The notes under the pieces are model-generated. The model saw only the letters and a program-made list of their open reading frames with translations, did no database searches and had not been told where the DNA came from. Below, in pieces: positions 1 through 6,216 of a stretch of DNA of 6,810 nucleotides; position 1 is the first letter of the stretch; each line of letters opens with the position of its first letter. Source of the DNA: Caldifarciminota bacterium 4484_100 (GTDB lineage: Bacteria; Hydrothermota; Tepidihabitantia; SM23-42); contig MUKB01000061.1 of NCBI GenBank assembly GCA_002049785.1, positions 1 through 6,810 of the forward strand, given 5' to 3'. The position numbers and the translations under genes were made by a program.

Positions 1-905
1 CTGAGTCCGGCAGGATAACCTGCACCATCGAACCTTTCGTGATGATGCAGGATATTCTTTCGCAGTCTTTTTAACTTTTCAATCGGTTCGATGATCGATG
101 CACCCAGTTCAGGGTGCCTCTTCATATATGCATATTCTTCGAATGTGAGCCGTCCGGGTTTACGCAGAATCTTATCCGGGATACCAATCTTCCCGACATC
201 GTGGAGGATTGCAGAGATTTCAATGTCTTTGAGTTTCTCTTTATCCGGGTCTATCGCCTCCGCGATGAGCAGGGAGTATTCAACTACCCTTGAAGAATGG
301 CCCCGGGTATAAGGGTCCTTGGCATCGACCGCCTCGACGATCGCCCTTATCGATGAGAGGAACAGCTGGTCAAGCTCAGTATAGAGTGAGGCATTTTCAA
401 TCGCAACCGCAATCTGATTCGCCAGGGCCTTGAATAGTTCAAGGTCATCTTTATTGAAGCGTCGGTTCCCCTTTTTATTCAGAACCTCGGCAACCCCGAT
501 GATTCTTCCTTTGGCAATCAAAGGAACCGCAAGGATGGAGCGGGTTACAAATTTTGTCTTCTCATCGACACCCTTGAACCATCTGCGGTCCTTTTTTACA
601 TCAGGCACAAAAAGGGGCTTGCCGTGTTTGGCAACCCATCCCACAATGCCCTTGCCCATAGGCACCCTGATTTCTTTTGCCTCTTTTCCTTTTTCACCCC
701 GTGCGGTGATAAAATAGAGTTCATTTGTCTTTTCATCAATTCTGAATACACTGGATGCCTCGGCGTCCATCACCTCCTCTGCCTTCTGTAGAACGATGTT
801 GAGCAGTTCATCAATGTCCAGGATAGAGGAGAATACCATCGATGTATCAATCAGGGTTTCCAGCCTCTTTATCTTTTTGAGAATCTTAGATGACTTTGAT
901 CTCAT
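1..905 (-). CDS. GAF + HD-GYP domain protein, predicted cyclic-di-GMP phosphodiesterase (3' end outside window)
   Basis: I translated the minus strand from the ATG at 905-903; it stays open for 301 codons to the window edge, so the C-terminus is missing. Residues about 1-160 resemble a GAF sensor domain, with the typical stretches GKGIVGWVA and SILAVPLIAKGRIIGVAEVLN, and no transmembrane segment precedes it. Residues from about 172 are an HD-GYP domain: YTRGHS (His203), LHDVGKIGIPD (His235-Asp236), KRHPE (His264), then HHHERFDGAGYP with His288/His289 and GYP at 296-298. All recognisable metal-ligand positions are present, so an active cytoplasmic phosphodiesterase that hydrolyses cyclic di-GMP is expected, controlled by whatever the GAF domain binds. 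The start is supported by AGGAG at 919-915, nine bases upstream, inside the end of the DUF362 gene. The two genes overlap by 20 bases in different frames and should be co-transcribed. Domain identity is firm; the ligand and cellular target are unknown. Confidence 0.9.
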   Translation of the reverse strand, partial: MRSKSSKILKKIKRLETLIDTSMVFSSILDIDELLNIVLQKAEEVMDAEASSVFRIDEKTNELYFITARGEKGKEAKEIRVPMGKGIVGWVAKHGKPLFVPDVKKDRRWFKGVDEKTKFVTRSILAVPLIAKGRIIGVAEVLNKKGNRRFNKDDLELFKALANQIAVAIENASLYTELDQLFLSSIRAIVEAVDAKDPYTRGHSSRVVEYSLLIAEAIDPDKEKLKDIEISAILHDVGKIGIPDKILRKPGRLTFEEYAYMKRHPELGASIIEPIEKLKRLRKNILHHHERFDGAGYPAGL

Positions 906-1896
906 ATTTCCTTTCTCCTGCACCGAATTTTTCTGCATAATGTAACTGGACCTGAGGGTCGAGTTCAGGATGGAGTTTATCGATCGGTTCTTTGATGAAA
1001 TCATAGCAGGCCTGGTCCAATGCGACCGGGTCGAATGAGCCGAGGATTCCAATATCCGGGGCAATCATCGGCTCATTACTGTGGAAACAGTCACAATTGG
1101 GTGAGATATTTATCAAGAAATTTATGTAAAATGCCTTTTTATTTTTTATTACAGCTGACGCATATCGGGCGATTTCTTTCTGGATGTCTTCAGATGCTGC
1201 ATCCCAGGAGAATTTTATTGCCCGATCCGGGCAGATGGACATACAACCACCACAGCCGGTGCATAGTCCGTGGTCAATCTCTAAGTGGTCTTTTTTCTTC
1301 TTTATCGCCTGATAAAGGCAGTAATCAAAACAGCGCAGACACATATTGCAGGTGTTTATATCAATCGTCGGTTTTGAACGTGAGTGCATCGCCAGTTTTC
1401 CGCCTTTTGATGCACATCCCATCCCGAGATTTTTGATTGTTCCACCAAATCCGCAGTTGAGATGACCCTTAAAATGGGAGACCACAAATAGCCGGTCTAT
1501 CTGGGTAAAAAGCCGTGCGATCTTGCAGTCGTCCACTTCGACATAATCATCCCCATAAAGTCCATCAGCAACGATGAATGGGCTGAAATCGAACCCGTGT
1601 TCACGGGCGAGCTCAATATGGAGATCGCCCCGATAGCGCCTTCCTGCATACAGGGTGGTGGTATCGGTGAGGAAGGTGTTTGCCCCTCGGTCTTCGATAA
1701 GCTGGGTGATAAGACGCACATACTGGGGTCCTACAAAATTGACATTTCCCTGTTCTCCGATATGCAGTTTCACTGCGCAGAGGTCATTTTTTTTAACGAT
1801 ATCAAGGGCACGGGAGGTCTTGAGCAGGTCAATGAATTTCTCCAAGATATTTTTTTTATAACGCTTTCTCATATCAAGAAAATAGACCTTGGCCAT
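886..1896 (-). CDS. DUF362 domain iron-sulfur protein with two 4Fe-4S ferredoxin motifs
   Basis: This 336-residue protein matches the DUF362 family in layout. An N-terminal alpha/beta part contains the family-like stretch CAVKLHIGEQGNVNF (40-54). The signature segment GHLNCGFGGTIKNLGMGC follows at 144-161. A dicluster ferredoxin insert comes next, with Cys183/186/189/193 and Cys212/215/218/222, each in the CxxCxxCxxxC pattern that ligates a 4Fe-4S cluster. A CDC motif (268-270) lies near the C-terminus. There is no signal peptide or membrane segment, so it is probably cytoplasmic. DUF362 proteins are usually annotated only as iron-sulfur or ferredoxin-like proteins, and the reaction or electron partner cannot be named here. 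The ATG at 1896 is the natural N-terminus. There is no Shine-Dalgarno sequence before it, and a promoter lies immediately upstream, suggesting a leaderless message. The HD-GYP gene follows with a 20-base overlap. It sits where dnaA is often found, divergent from rpmH. Confidence 0.9.
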   Translation of the reverse strand: MAKVYFLDMRKRYKKNILEKFIDLLKTSRALDIVKKNDLCAVKLHIGEQGNVNFVGPQYVRLITQLIEDRGANTFLTDTTTLYAGRRYRGDLHIELAREHGFDFSPFIVADGLYGDDYVEVDDCKIARLFTQIDRLFVVSHFKGHLNCGFGGTIKNLGMGCASKGGKLAMHSRSKPTIDINTCNMCLRCFDYCLYQAIKKKKDHLEIDHGLCTGCGGCMSICPDRAIKFSWDAASEDIQKEIARYASAVIKNKKAFYINFLINISPNCDCFHSNEPMIAPDIGILGSFDPVALDQACYDFIKEPIDKLHPELDPQVQLHYAEKFGAGERKYEIKVI

Positions 1897-1904
1897 CTAA
1901 TATT

Positions 1905-1932
1905 ATCTTACATATATTCAAAAAAAAATCAA
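1905..1932 (-). promoter_or_regulatory. Candidate promoter of the DUF362 / HD-GYP unit
   Basis: On the minus strand, TTGATT (1932-1927) is followed after 16 bases by TAAGAT (1910-1905), a moderate match to the sigma-70 elements. The expected start is around 1898, within two bases of the ATG at 1896. Seven of the 16 spacer bases belong to a nine-T run (1928-1920). Alternative -10 readings such as GATAAT at 1907-1902 with a 19-base spacer are possible, so the exact box is uncertain. The placement matches the rpmH promoter on the other strand. Confidence 0.45.
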
Positions 1933-2005
1933 GTATCAGATTGTGTGGTTTATACACCTTCATAGTGATACGGGAAAGTCAGGAGCATTTTCAAAAAATG
2001 GCTTG

Positions 2006-2033
2006 TTGACAACTTACTCTTTTTATATATAAT
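2006..2033 (+). promoter_or_regulatory. Strong sigma-70-type promoter of the rpmH operon
   Basis: TTGACA at 2006-2011 and TATAAT at 2028-2033 are both perfect consensus boxes, separated by 16 bases. Only six bases lie between the -10 box and the rpmH ATG at 2040, so transcription should begin at about 2037-2040. The mRNA would have no room for a ribosome binding site. It is the only clear promoter for the six-gene + strand run and shares the 143-base gap 1897-2039 with the divergent DUF362 promoter. The rest of that gap shows no DnaA-box cluster and no terminator. Confidence 0.85.
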
Positions 2034-2039
2034 CAAAGC

Positions 2040-2174
2040 ATGAAACGAACTTATCAGCCGAGCCGACGGAAGCGGAAGAAGACACACGGTTTTCGACAAC
2101 GGATGAAGACCAAGGCGGGCAGGATGGTCTTAAAGCGACGCAGGAGAAAAGGAAGAAAACGGCTTGCGGTTTAG
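2040..2174 (+). CDS. rpmH: 50S ribosomal protein L34 (bL34)
   Basis: A 44-codon gene encodes the very basic bL34 protein, which binds 23S rRNA in the large ribosomal subunit. The N-terminus [18 protein letters not shown], the middle [15 protein letters not shown] and the end KRLAV are family hallmarks, and 44 residues is the usual length. It is the first gene of the conserved rpmH-rnpA-yidD-yidC-jag-mnmE run. The start codon is fixed by the conserved N-terminus. No Shine-Dalgarno sequence precedes it and the -10 box ends six bases upstream, so translation is probably from a leaderless mRNA. The gene ends in TAG at 2172-2174, 15 bases before the rnpA start and in the same reading frame as rnpA. 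Confidence 0.97.
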   Translation: MKRTYQPSRRKRKKTHGFRQRMKTKAGRMVLKRRRRKGRKRLAV

Positions 2175-2189
2175 GAAAAAGACTATTTC

Positions 2190-2540
2190 TTGGTTGTCAG
2201 AGATTTAAAAAAGGGTAATAAAAGAGAATATAGTTTACCGAAGAGTGAACGCCTGAGGGGTAAGAGGGAGATAGATACACTCTTCTCTACAGGAAAGCGA
2301 TTCAGGAGCGGAAAGATTTTATTTATCTATCTTCCTGCGACAGAACAGCGAGCGGGTTTTTTTGCCTCCAGGAAGGTTGGTGGCGCGGCTAAACGGAACA
2401 GGGTGAAAAGAATTTTAAGGGAGGCATATCGGATGAACAAGACGATCTTTAAGGGCTTAAGGATTATATTCCTTGCTCAGGAAAATATTGAGTTTAAAGA
2501 AGCGGTTGAGGCGATAAAGTCATTTCCGGAGGGGAGATGA
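2190..2540 (+). CDS. rnpA: Ribonuclease P protein component
   Basis: This is the 116-residue protein subunit of RNase P, which works with the RNA subunit (not in this window) to remove 5' leaders from pre-tRNAs. The N-terminal part contains SERLRGKREIDTLFSTGKRF (19-38). The family RNR signature follows as GGAAKRNRVKRILREAYR (64-81), with Arg69-Asn70-Arg71 at its centre. The length is normal. The start is a TTG codon at 2190; I see no in-frame ATG or GTG nearby, and upstream the frame is closed by the rpmH stop codon. No good Shine-Dalgarno sequence sits before this TTG, the nearest being AGGA at 2173-2176, which is too distant, so coupling to rpmH translation is likely. The gene ends with the ATGA overlap that starts yidD. 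Identity is secure; the exact N-terminus is less so. Confidence 0.93.
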   Translation: MVVRDLKKGNKREYSLPKSERLRGKREIDTLFSTGKRFRSGKILFIYLPATEQRAGFFASRKVGGAAKRNRVKRILREAYRMNKTIFKGLRIIFLAQENIEFKEAVEAIKSFPEGR

Positions 2541-2776
2541 AGTCGGTATTAATTACTTTAATTAAAGCCTATCAATGGACATTCGGTCTTCTATTTCCAC
2601 GTGTATGCAGGTTTGAACCCACCTGTTCCAGCTATGCGATTGAGGCTTTACAGAAGTTCGGGTTGTGGCGTGGGGGGGTGTTGAGTGTCAAACGGATTTT
2701 ACGATGCCACCCGTTCTGTGCTGGCGGTTTTGACCCGGTCCCCAAGGAACTGAAAGGCAGGTGTCGAGATGAATGA
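2537..2776 (+). CDS. yidD: Membrane protein insertion efficiency factor YidD
   Basis: This 79-residue protein carries the YidD (haemolytic domain, DUF37) signatures CRFEPTCSSYAIEAL (24-38) and HPFCAGGFDPVP (58-69). The conserved cysteines are at 24, 30, 57 and 61, and a short N-terminal amphipathic or hydrophobic stretch is present. YidD associates with the inner face of the membrane and assists YidC-dependent insertion; the mechanism is not well defined in the family. The start ATG overlaps the rnpA stop codon as ATGA and is preceded by a strong GGAGGGGAG Shine-Dalgarno sequence. Its last eight bases overlap the start of yidC, the expected partner. Confidence 0.95.
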   Translation: MKSVLITLIKAYQWTFGLLFPRVCRFEPTCSSYAIEALQKFGLWRGGVLSVKRILRCHPFCAGGFDPVPKELKGRCRDE

Positions 2777-4244
2777 TCGGGCAAGGATGGCACTGGCATT
2801 TTTGATTATTCTGGTCATTCTCTTTGTCTGGACGGTCTATTTCAGTCCGAAGAAAGAACCTTCGACCCCCAGTGAAAAGGTTGTTGTTGATACCGTTGTC
2901 CAGAAGACTTCCCAGGTCCTGCCGGTTCAGTTCCCCCAAAAAGAGGATACGATTGTCGTTGATAGAAAGAATATCAGGGTTGTGCTATCAAGTATCGGAG
3001 GGTCAATTAAAGCTCTCTATCTAAAGGCTTATGATGTAAATCTTGTGCCTGAAGGGGGTTATCTCTTTCTCACCAAATCAAAGGATGATACCCTGGTTAA
3101 GAATTTTAATTATATCCAGGATTATGATTCGGTCGTCTTTATGAGCGAAGGTTTGAGAAAGGTCTATCGCTTTGACCAGGATTTCGGTTTTCATCTAAGT
3201 TGTGATTCAAGCGACCAGGTTTTGAGTCTCCGCTCCGGGCTGAGTATTACCGAGGTGAAGAATCGGGGAGAGGATTTAAGAAACTTTGCGGTCTATATTA
3301 AGACCACGAAGATAGAGAATATCACAAAAAAGATAAAGGACCAGTACCGATATAGGGGTAAATTTGAATGGTTTGCCCTGAGAAGTAAGTATTTCCTTCT
3401 GGTGGTGAATAACTTAGACGGAATCGGGGAGGTAGATTTTTATAAATTGAGTAAGGAGGAGTCGATAAAGGGCGCAGGGTTCGGTTGTTATTATATGAGG
3501 GGGGGTGGAAATCGTTATGGCTCAGAGATTGTTACACAGGGGCCCATCAATATTTCTGTACTGAGTCTTGCGGTGAGATATGATGAACTCAAAAAGTATC
3601 ATCGGGGATATGAGGAGATCGCCTCAGGTGGTATCTGGGGACCTATCGCCCGGATAATCCTGCTTGTGATGAACTTCTTCTTTGCAATATTTAAAAATTA
3701 CGGGGTGGCGATTATCATCTTTGCGATACTGATCAAACTTATTTTCTTCCCGCTCTCCAGACAGATGATAATCTCCCAGCATAAGATGCAGATGTTACAA
3801 CCTGAATTGAAGAAGATACAGAAGAAGTATAAGGATGATCCACAGCGATTGAATCAGGAGATGATGCATCTTTATAAGGCCTATAAGGTCAACCCATTTT
3901 CCGGTTGCCTGCCATTATTGATTCAGATGCCGATCTTCTTTGCATTATTCCGCACCCTGACAATAGCGATTGAATTCCGCCAGGCCAGTTTTATGTTCTG
4001 GATTACCGACCTTTCGATGAAAGATCCATATTATATCCTGCCCATCGGTATGGGTATAATGATGTTGATTCAATCATTGACGACCAATATCGATCCCCGA
4101 CAGAAATTTATGGTAATATTTATGCCGATATTTATGGTCTTCATATTTTTAAATTTACCTTCGGGATTACAATTATATTGGTTCACATATAATATTTTGA
4201 CATTGATTGAACATTATATAACCAAAAGAGGAGGCATTAAATGA
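2769..4244 (+). CDS. yidC: Membrane protein insertase YidC/Oxa1 family
   Basis: A 491-residue insertase that places proteins into the inner membrane, alone or with SecYEG. Residues about 7-25 form the N-terminal anchor. About 30-285 make up a large periplasmic beta-domain, the arrangement of Gram-negative YidC. The conserved core follows: an amphipathic segment from 289, TM2 about 311-330, and a cytoplasmic hairpin 331-375 (HKMQMLQPELKKIQKKY). Then come TM3 around NPFSGCLPLLIQMPIFFALF (375-394), TM4 around DPYYILPIGMGIMM (419-432), and TM5-TM6 about 447-484 with NLPSGLQLYW (462-471). The residue matching the functionally important groove Arg of E. coli YidC (Arg366) is Lys323; charge is kept and Lys occurs in some other YidC proteins. 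Start ATG lies inside yidD behind AGGCAGGTG; the stop codon overlaps jag as ATGA. It is shorter than E. coli YidC (548), mainly in the periplasmic domain. Confidence 0.97.
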   Translation: MNDRARMALAFLIILVILFVWTVYFSPKKEPSTPSEKVVVDTVVQKTSQVLPVQFPQKEDTIVVDRKNIRVVLSSIGGSIKALYLKAYDVNLVPEGGYLFLTKSKDDTLVKNFNYIQDYDSVVFMSEGLRKVYRFDQDFGFHLSCDSSDQVLSLRSGLSITEVKNRGEDLRNFAVYIKTTKIENITKKIKDQYRYRGKFEWFALRSKYFLLVVNNLDGIGEVDFYKLSKEESIKGAGFGCYYMRGGGNRYGSEIVTQGPINISVLSLAVRYDELKKYHRGYEEIASGGIWGPIARIILLVMNFFFAIFKNYGVAIIIFAILIKLIFFPLSRQMIISQHKMQMLQPELKKIQKKYKDDPQRLNQEMMHLYKAYKVNPFSGCLPLLIQMPIFFALFRTLTIAIEFRQASFMFWITDLSMKDPYYILPIGMGIMMLIQSLTTNIDPRQKFMVIFMPIFMVFIFLNLPSGLQLYWFTYNILTLIEHYITKRGGIK

Positions 4245-4840
4245 AGGTGGTTGAAGCAACAGGAAGCACTCTAAACGAGGCAATAGAGAATGGGTTAAAG
4301 ATATTAAGGGCGAGGCAAGAGGAGGTGAATTACGAGGTCCTTTCCCAGACCGAACAGGAGGTCAAGGTCAAACTGTCGATCAAAGAACCTCGCCAGCATC
4401 TATACGAACTAACCAAATACATCCTGACAAGTTGCGGCTTCAAACCAAACATTTTGATTACCAAGGATGAAAAGGGCTTTTATCTCAATATCAAGACACG
4501 ACATACCGATGCTATTCTGATCGGGAAGAAGGGCGAGACGCTCTGGGCATTACAGTATATTATAACAAGGTTGATGAAACGGTTTCATCCAAATCTCAAG
4601 ATTCTGGTTGATGTCAGCGGATACCGTATGAGAAGGACGAACTTCCTAAAGAAGAAGGCTGAGGCGATTGCTCGTATTGTGCTCCAGACCGGACGAGAAA
4701 TGGCATTGGATCCCTTAACCCGTAAGGAACAGCTGATTGTCGAGAAAAAGTTGAGTGAAATTAAGGGGGTTAAACTCTATACCATCGGCAAAGGGGTAAG
4801 CAAAAATGTAATCATTGCGCCGAGTGATGAGTCTAAATGA
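4241..4840 (+). CDS. jag: Jag/KhpB (EloR-like) RNA-binding protein with a degenerate R3H domain
   Basis: A 199-residue cytoplasmic protein with the three-part Jag layout. Jag_N is at about 1-47 (MKVVEATGSTLNEAIENGL). A KH domain at about 75-132 carries the RNA-contacting GxxG loop as GKKG (95-98) within ILIGKKGETLWALQ. A C-terminal R3H-type region lies at about 140-195. In characterised relatives (KhpB/EloR) the protein binds RNA and affects cell elongation or gene expression; its role here is inferred only from family and position behind yidC. The R3H signature usually reads like ERRIVH. Here it is EQLIVE at 163-168, so both the name-giving Arg (Gln164) and His (Glu168) are missing. The remainder of the fold, including the GVKLYTIGKGVSKNVIIAP end, aligns well. 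Start ATG at 4241 overlaps the yidC stop codon and follows AGAGGAGG. Confidence 0.93.
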   Translation: MKVVEATGSTLNEAIENGLKILRARQEEVNYEVLSQTEQEVKVKLSIKEPRQHLYELTKYILTSCGFKPNILITKDEKGFYLNIKTRHTDAILIGKKGETLWALQYIITRLMKRFHPNLKILVDVSGYRMRRTNFLKKKAEAIARIVLQTGREMALDPLTRKEQLIVEKKLSEIKGVKLYTIGKGVSKNVIIAPSDESK

Positions 4841-6173
4841 TACGATAACTGCCTGTGCTACACCAATCGGATATTCAGGTATTGCGGTTATCAGGTTGAG
4901 CGGCGCCCAGGCCCTGGCAATTGCCAAAAAAGTCTTTCGACCACAATCCGGGATGGTTGATTTCAAACCGAATTGCGTCTATTTCGGGGATTTCTTCGAT
5001 TCCGAAAAAAACTGTGTTGTTGATAAGATTCTTTTGACGACTTTCTTTGCCCCTCATTCATATACCGGAGAGGATGTGGTTGAGTTTTCCTGCCATGGGA
5101 ACCCTTTGATTGTTGAGCGGATCATAACGGCCTTACTCAATCAGGGGGCAAGGCTTGCCCAGAAGGGTGAGTTTACAAAGCGGGCGTTGCTGAACGGCAA
5201 GATTGATCTGATCCAGGCCGAGGCGGTCCTCGATACGGTTTACGCATCCTGTGAACAGGCACGCAGGGTAGCACTTGCCCAGTATGAGGGTAAACTCTCA
5301 GATTGGGTCTATTCCTTGCGCGCAAAGATTGTCGACCTTCTTCTGTTAATCGAGGCCAGTTTAGACTTTCCTGAGGAAGAAGAGACTGAGATTGAGGAGT
5401 TGAAGATTCATCAAACGCTTCAGGTACTGATAGACGATTTAGACTGGATTCTTAAAGGCGCCCAGACCGGGGTGAAAATAAAAGAAGGGTATCGGGTGTT
5501 GATAATGGGACGCACCAATGTCGGAAAATCGACACTCTTTAATCGGCTGGTCGGTTTCGAAAGGGCAATTGTCCATTCTGAACCCGGCACGACCAGGGAT
5601 TATATCGAAGAGGATATTGAACTTGCCGGGCTATTTATTCGCCTATTCGACACCGCAGGAGTCTTCTCAGGGGCAAAGGGAGTAGACCAGAAGGCGGTTG
5701 AAAAGACGCAGGGTCTTCTAAACCAGGCCGACCTTATTCTCTTAATGTTTGATGGTTCAGAGCCGGTCAATGAAGAGGATATTGAGTTGTATGATCTCAC
5801 AAAGGAGCACAGGAAACTTCAGATCCTCAATAAAATTGACCTGAATTTCAGAATCGGCCAGGATGGACTCCTTTCTGATTCAATAAAGATTTCCGCAAAG
5901 ACCGGGGAGAACATTGGGCTTCTGATTGATGGCATCAAACAGGCCCTCCTGCCGAAGAATGTTGAGGATCAACTTCTGGTAACCAGGACACGCCATATTG
6001 AAATTCTGAAATCGGTGCGCGGTTTTTTAAAGAATGCACTTAATGGACAGACCCTGGAGACGGTGGCTTTTGAATTACACACTGCTTTGAATCGTCTTGG
6101 AGAGTTGACCGGTCAGGTTATGCGTAAGGAGATACTCGATAGGATATTTGAGGAATTCTGTATCGGGAAGTAG
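4827..6173 (+). CDS. mnmE: tRNA uridine-5-carboxymethylaminomethyl modification GTPase MnmE
   Basis: MnmE works with MnmG to install (carboxymethyl)aminomethyl groups at C5 of wobble uridine 34 in tRNAs reading NNA/NNG codons. The N-terminal tetrahydrofolate-binding domain begins NDTITACATPIGYSGIAVIRLSG; numbering here is from ATG 4827. The G-domain motifs are intact: P-loop GRTNVGKS (228-235), G2 GTTRD (254-258), G3 DTAG (275-278) and G4 NKID (335-338). The protein ends in the family FCIGK motif (444-448), which supplies the catalytic Cys. The 448-residue length is normal. I prefer ATG 4827 to the in-frame TTG 4815 or GTG 4824 because it gives the standard N-terminus. It overlaps jag by 14 bases and has no strong Shine-Dalgarno sequence, so translational coupling is likely. 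mnmG, the usual neighbour and obligate partner, is not next; a tRNA gene follows instead. Confidence 0.96.
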   Translation: MSLNDTITACATPIGYSGIAVIRLSGAQALAIAKKVFRPQSGMVDFKPNCVYFGDFFDSEKNCVVDKILLTTFFAPHSYTGEDVVEFSCHGNPLIVERIITALLNQGARLAQKGEFTKRALLNGKIDLIQAEAVLDTVYASCEQARRVALAQYEGKLSDWVYSLRAKIVDLLLLIEASLDFPEEEETEIEELKIHQTLQVLIDDLDWILKGAQTGVKIKEGYRVLIMGRTNVGKSTLFNRLVGFERAIVHSEPGTTRDYIEEDIELAGLFIRLFDTAGVFSGAKGVDQKAVEKTQGLLNQADLILLMFDGSEPVNEEDIELYDLTKEHRKLQILNKIDLNFRIGQDGLLSDSIKISAKTGENIGLLIDGIKQALLPKNVEDQLLVTRTRHIEILKSVRGFLKNALNGQTLETVAFELHTALNRLGELTGQVMRKEILDRIFEEFCIGK

Positions 6174-6181
6174 ATTTATGG

Positions 6182-6209
6182 TTGACTTTTATTTTTCGTC
6201 TATTATAAT
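6182..6209 (+). promoter_or_regulatory. Promoter of the tRNA-Gly / lipoprotein unit
   Basis: TTGACT (6182-6187) and a perfect TATAAT (6204-6209) are separated by 16 bases, the same spacing as the rpmH promoter. The expected start is at A6215 or G6217, and the mature tRNA begins at 6217, so the primary transcript would carry a 5' leader of at most about two bases. The promoter begins eight bases after the mnmE stop codon, with no terminator between, so read-through from mnmE is also possible. Confidence 0.8.
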
Positions 6210-6216
6210 TGTGTAT

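Noticed and set aside
91..717. Two open frames on the + strand (91-312 and 430-717)
   Set aside because: They lie opposite the GAF/HD-GYP gene, whose minus-strand frame shows unmistakable domain motifs over the whole stretch. The + frames encode unremarkable sequence and are antisense shadows.
1943..1958. Short inverted repeat GTGT...ACAC and a DnaA-box-like TTATACACC in the divergent promoter gap
   Set aside because: The stem is only four base pairs. The box is single and imperfect, with an overlapping still weaker match on the other strand. There is no cluster, so neither an origin nor an operator can be claimed.
1020..1965. Three + strand frames (1020-1436, 1597-1965 and 1655-1861) and one minus-strand frame (1497-1721) across the DUF362 gene
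   Set aside because: They are shadows in other frames of a gene with two ferredoxin motifs and the family signature. None has a ribosome site or recognisable domain.
2672..3505. Two seven-G runs, in yidD (2672-2678) and yidC (3499-3505), as possible frameshift or phase-variation sites
   Set aside because: Both genes are intact and full length through the runs, and seven bases coding for Arg-Gly-Gly are explained by codon use. There is no sign of an alternative product.
4815..4829. Alternative mnmE starts TTG 4815 and GTG 4824
   Set aside because: They add a few residues (MRRV or V) not expected in the family; ATG 4827 gives the standard N-terminus.
6174..6216. Possible terminator after mnmE
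   Set aside because: The T-rich stretch has no preceding GC-rich hairpin and is better explained as the spacer of the tRNA promoter.
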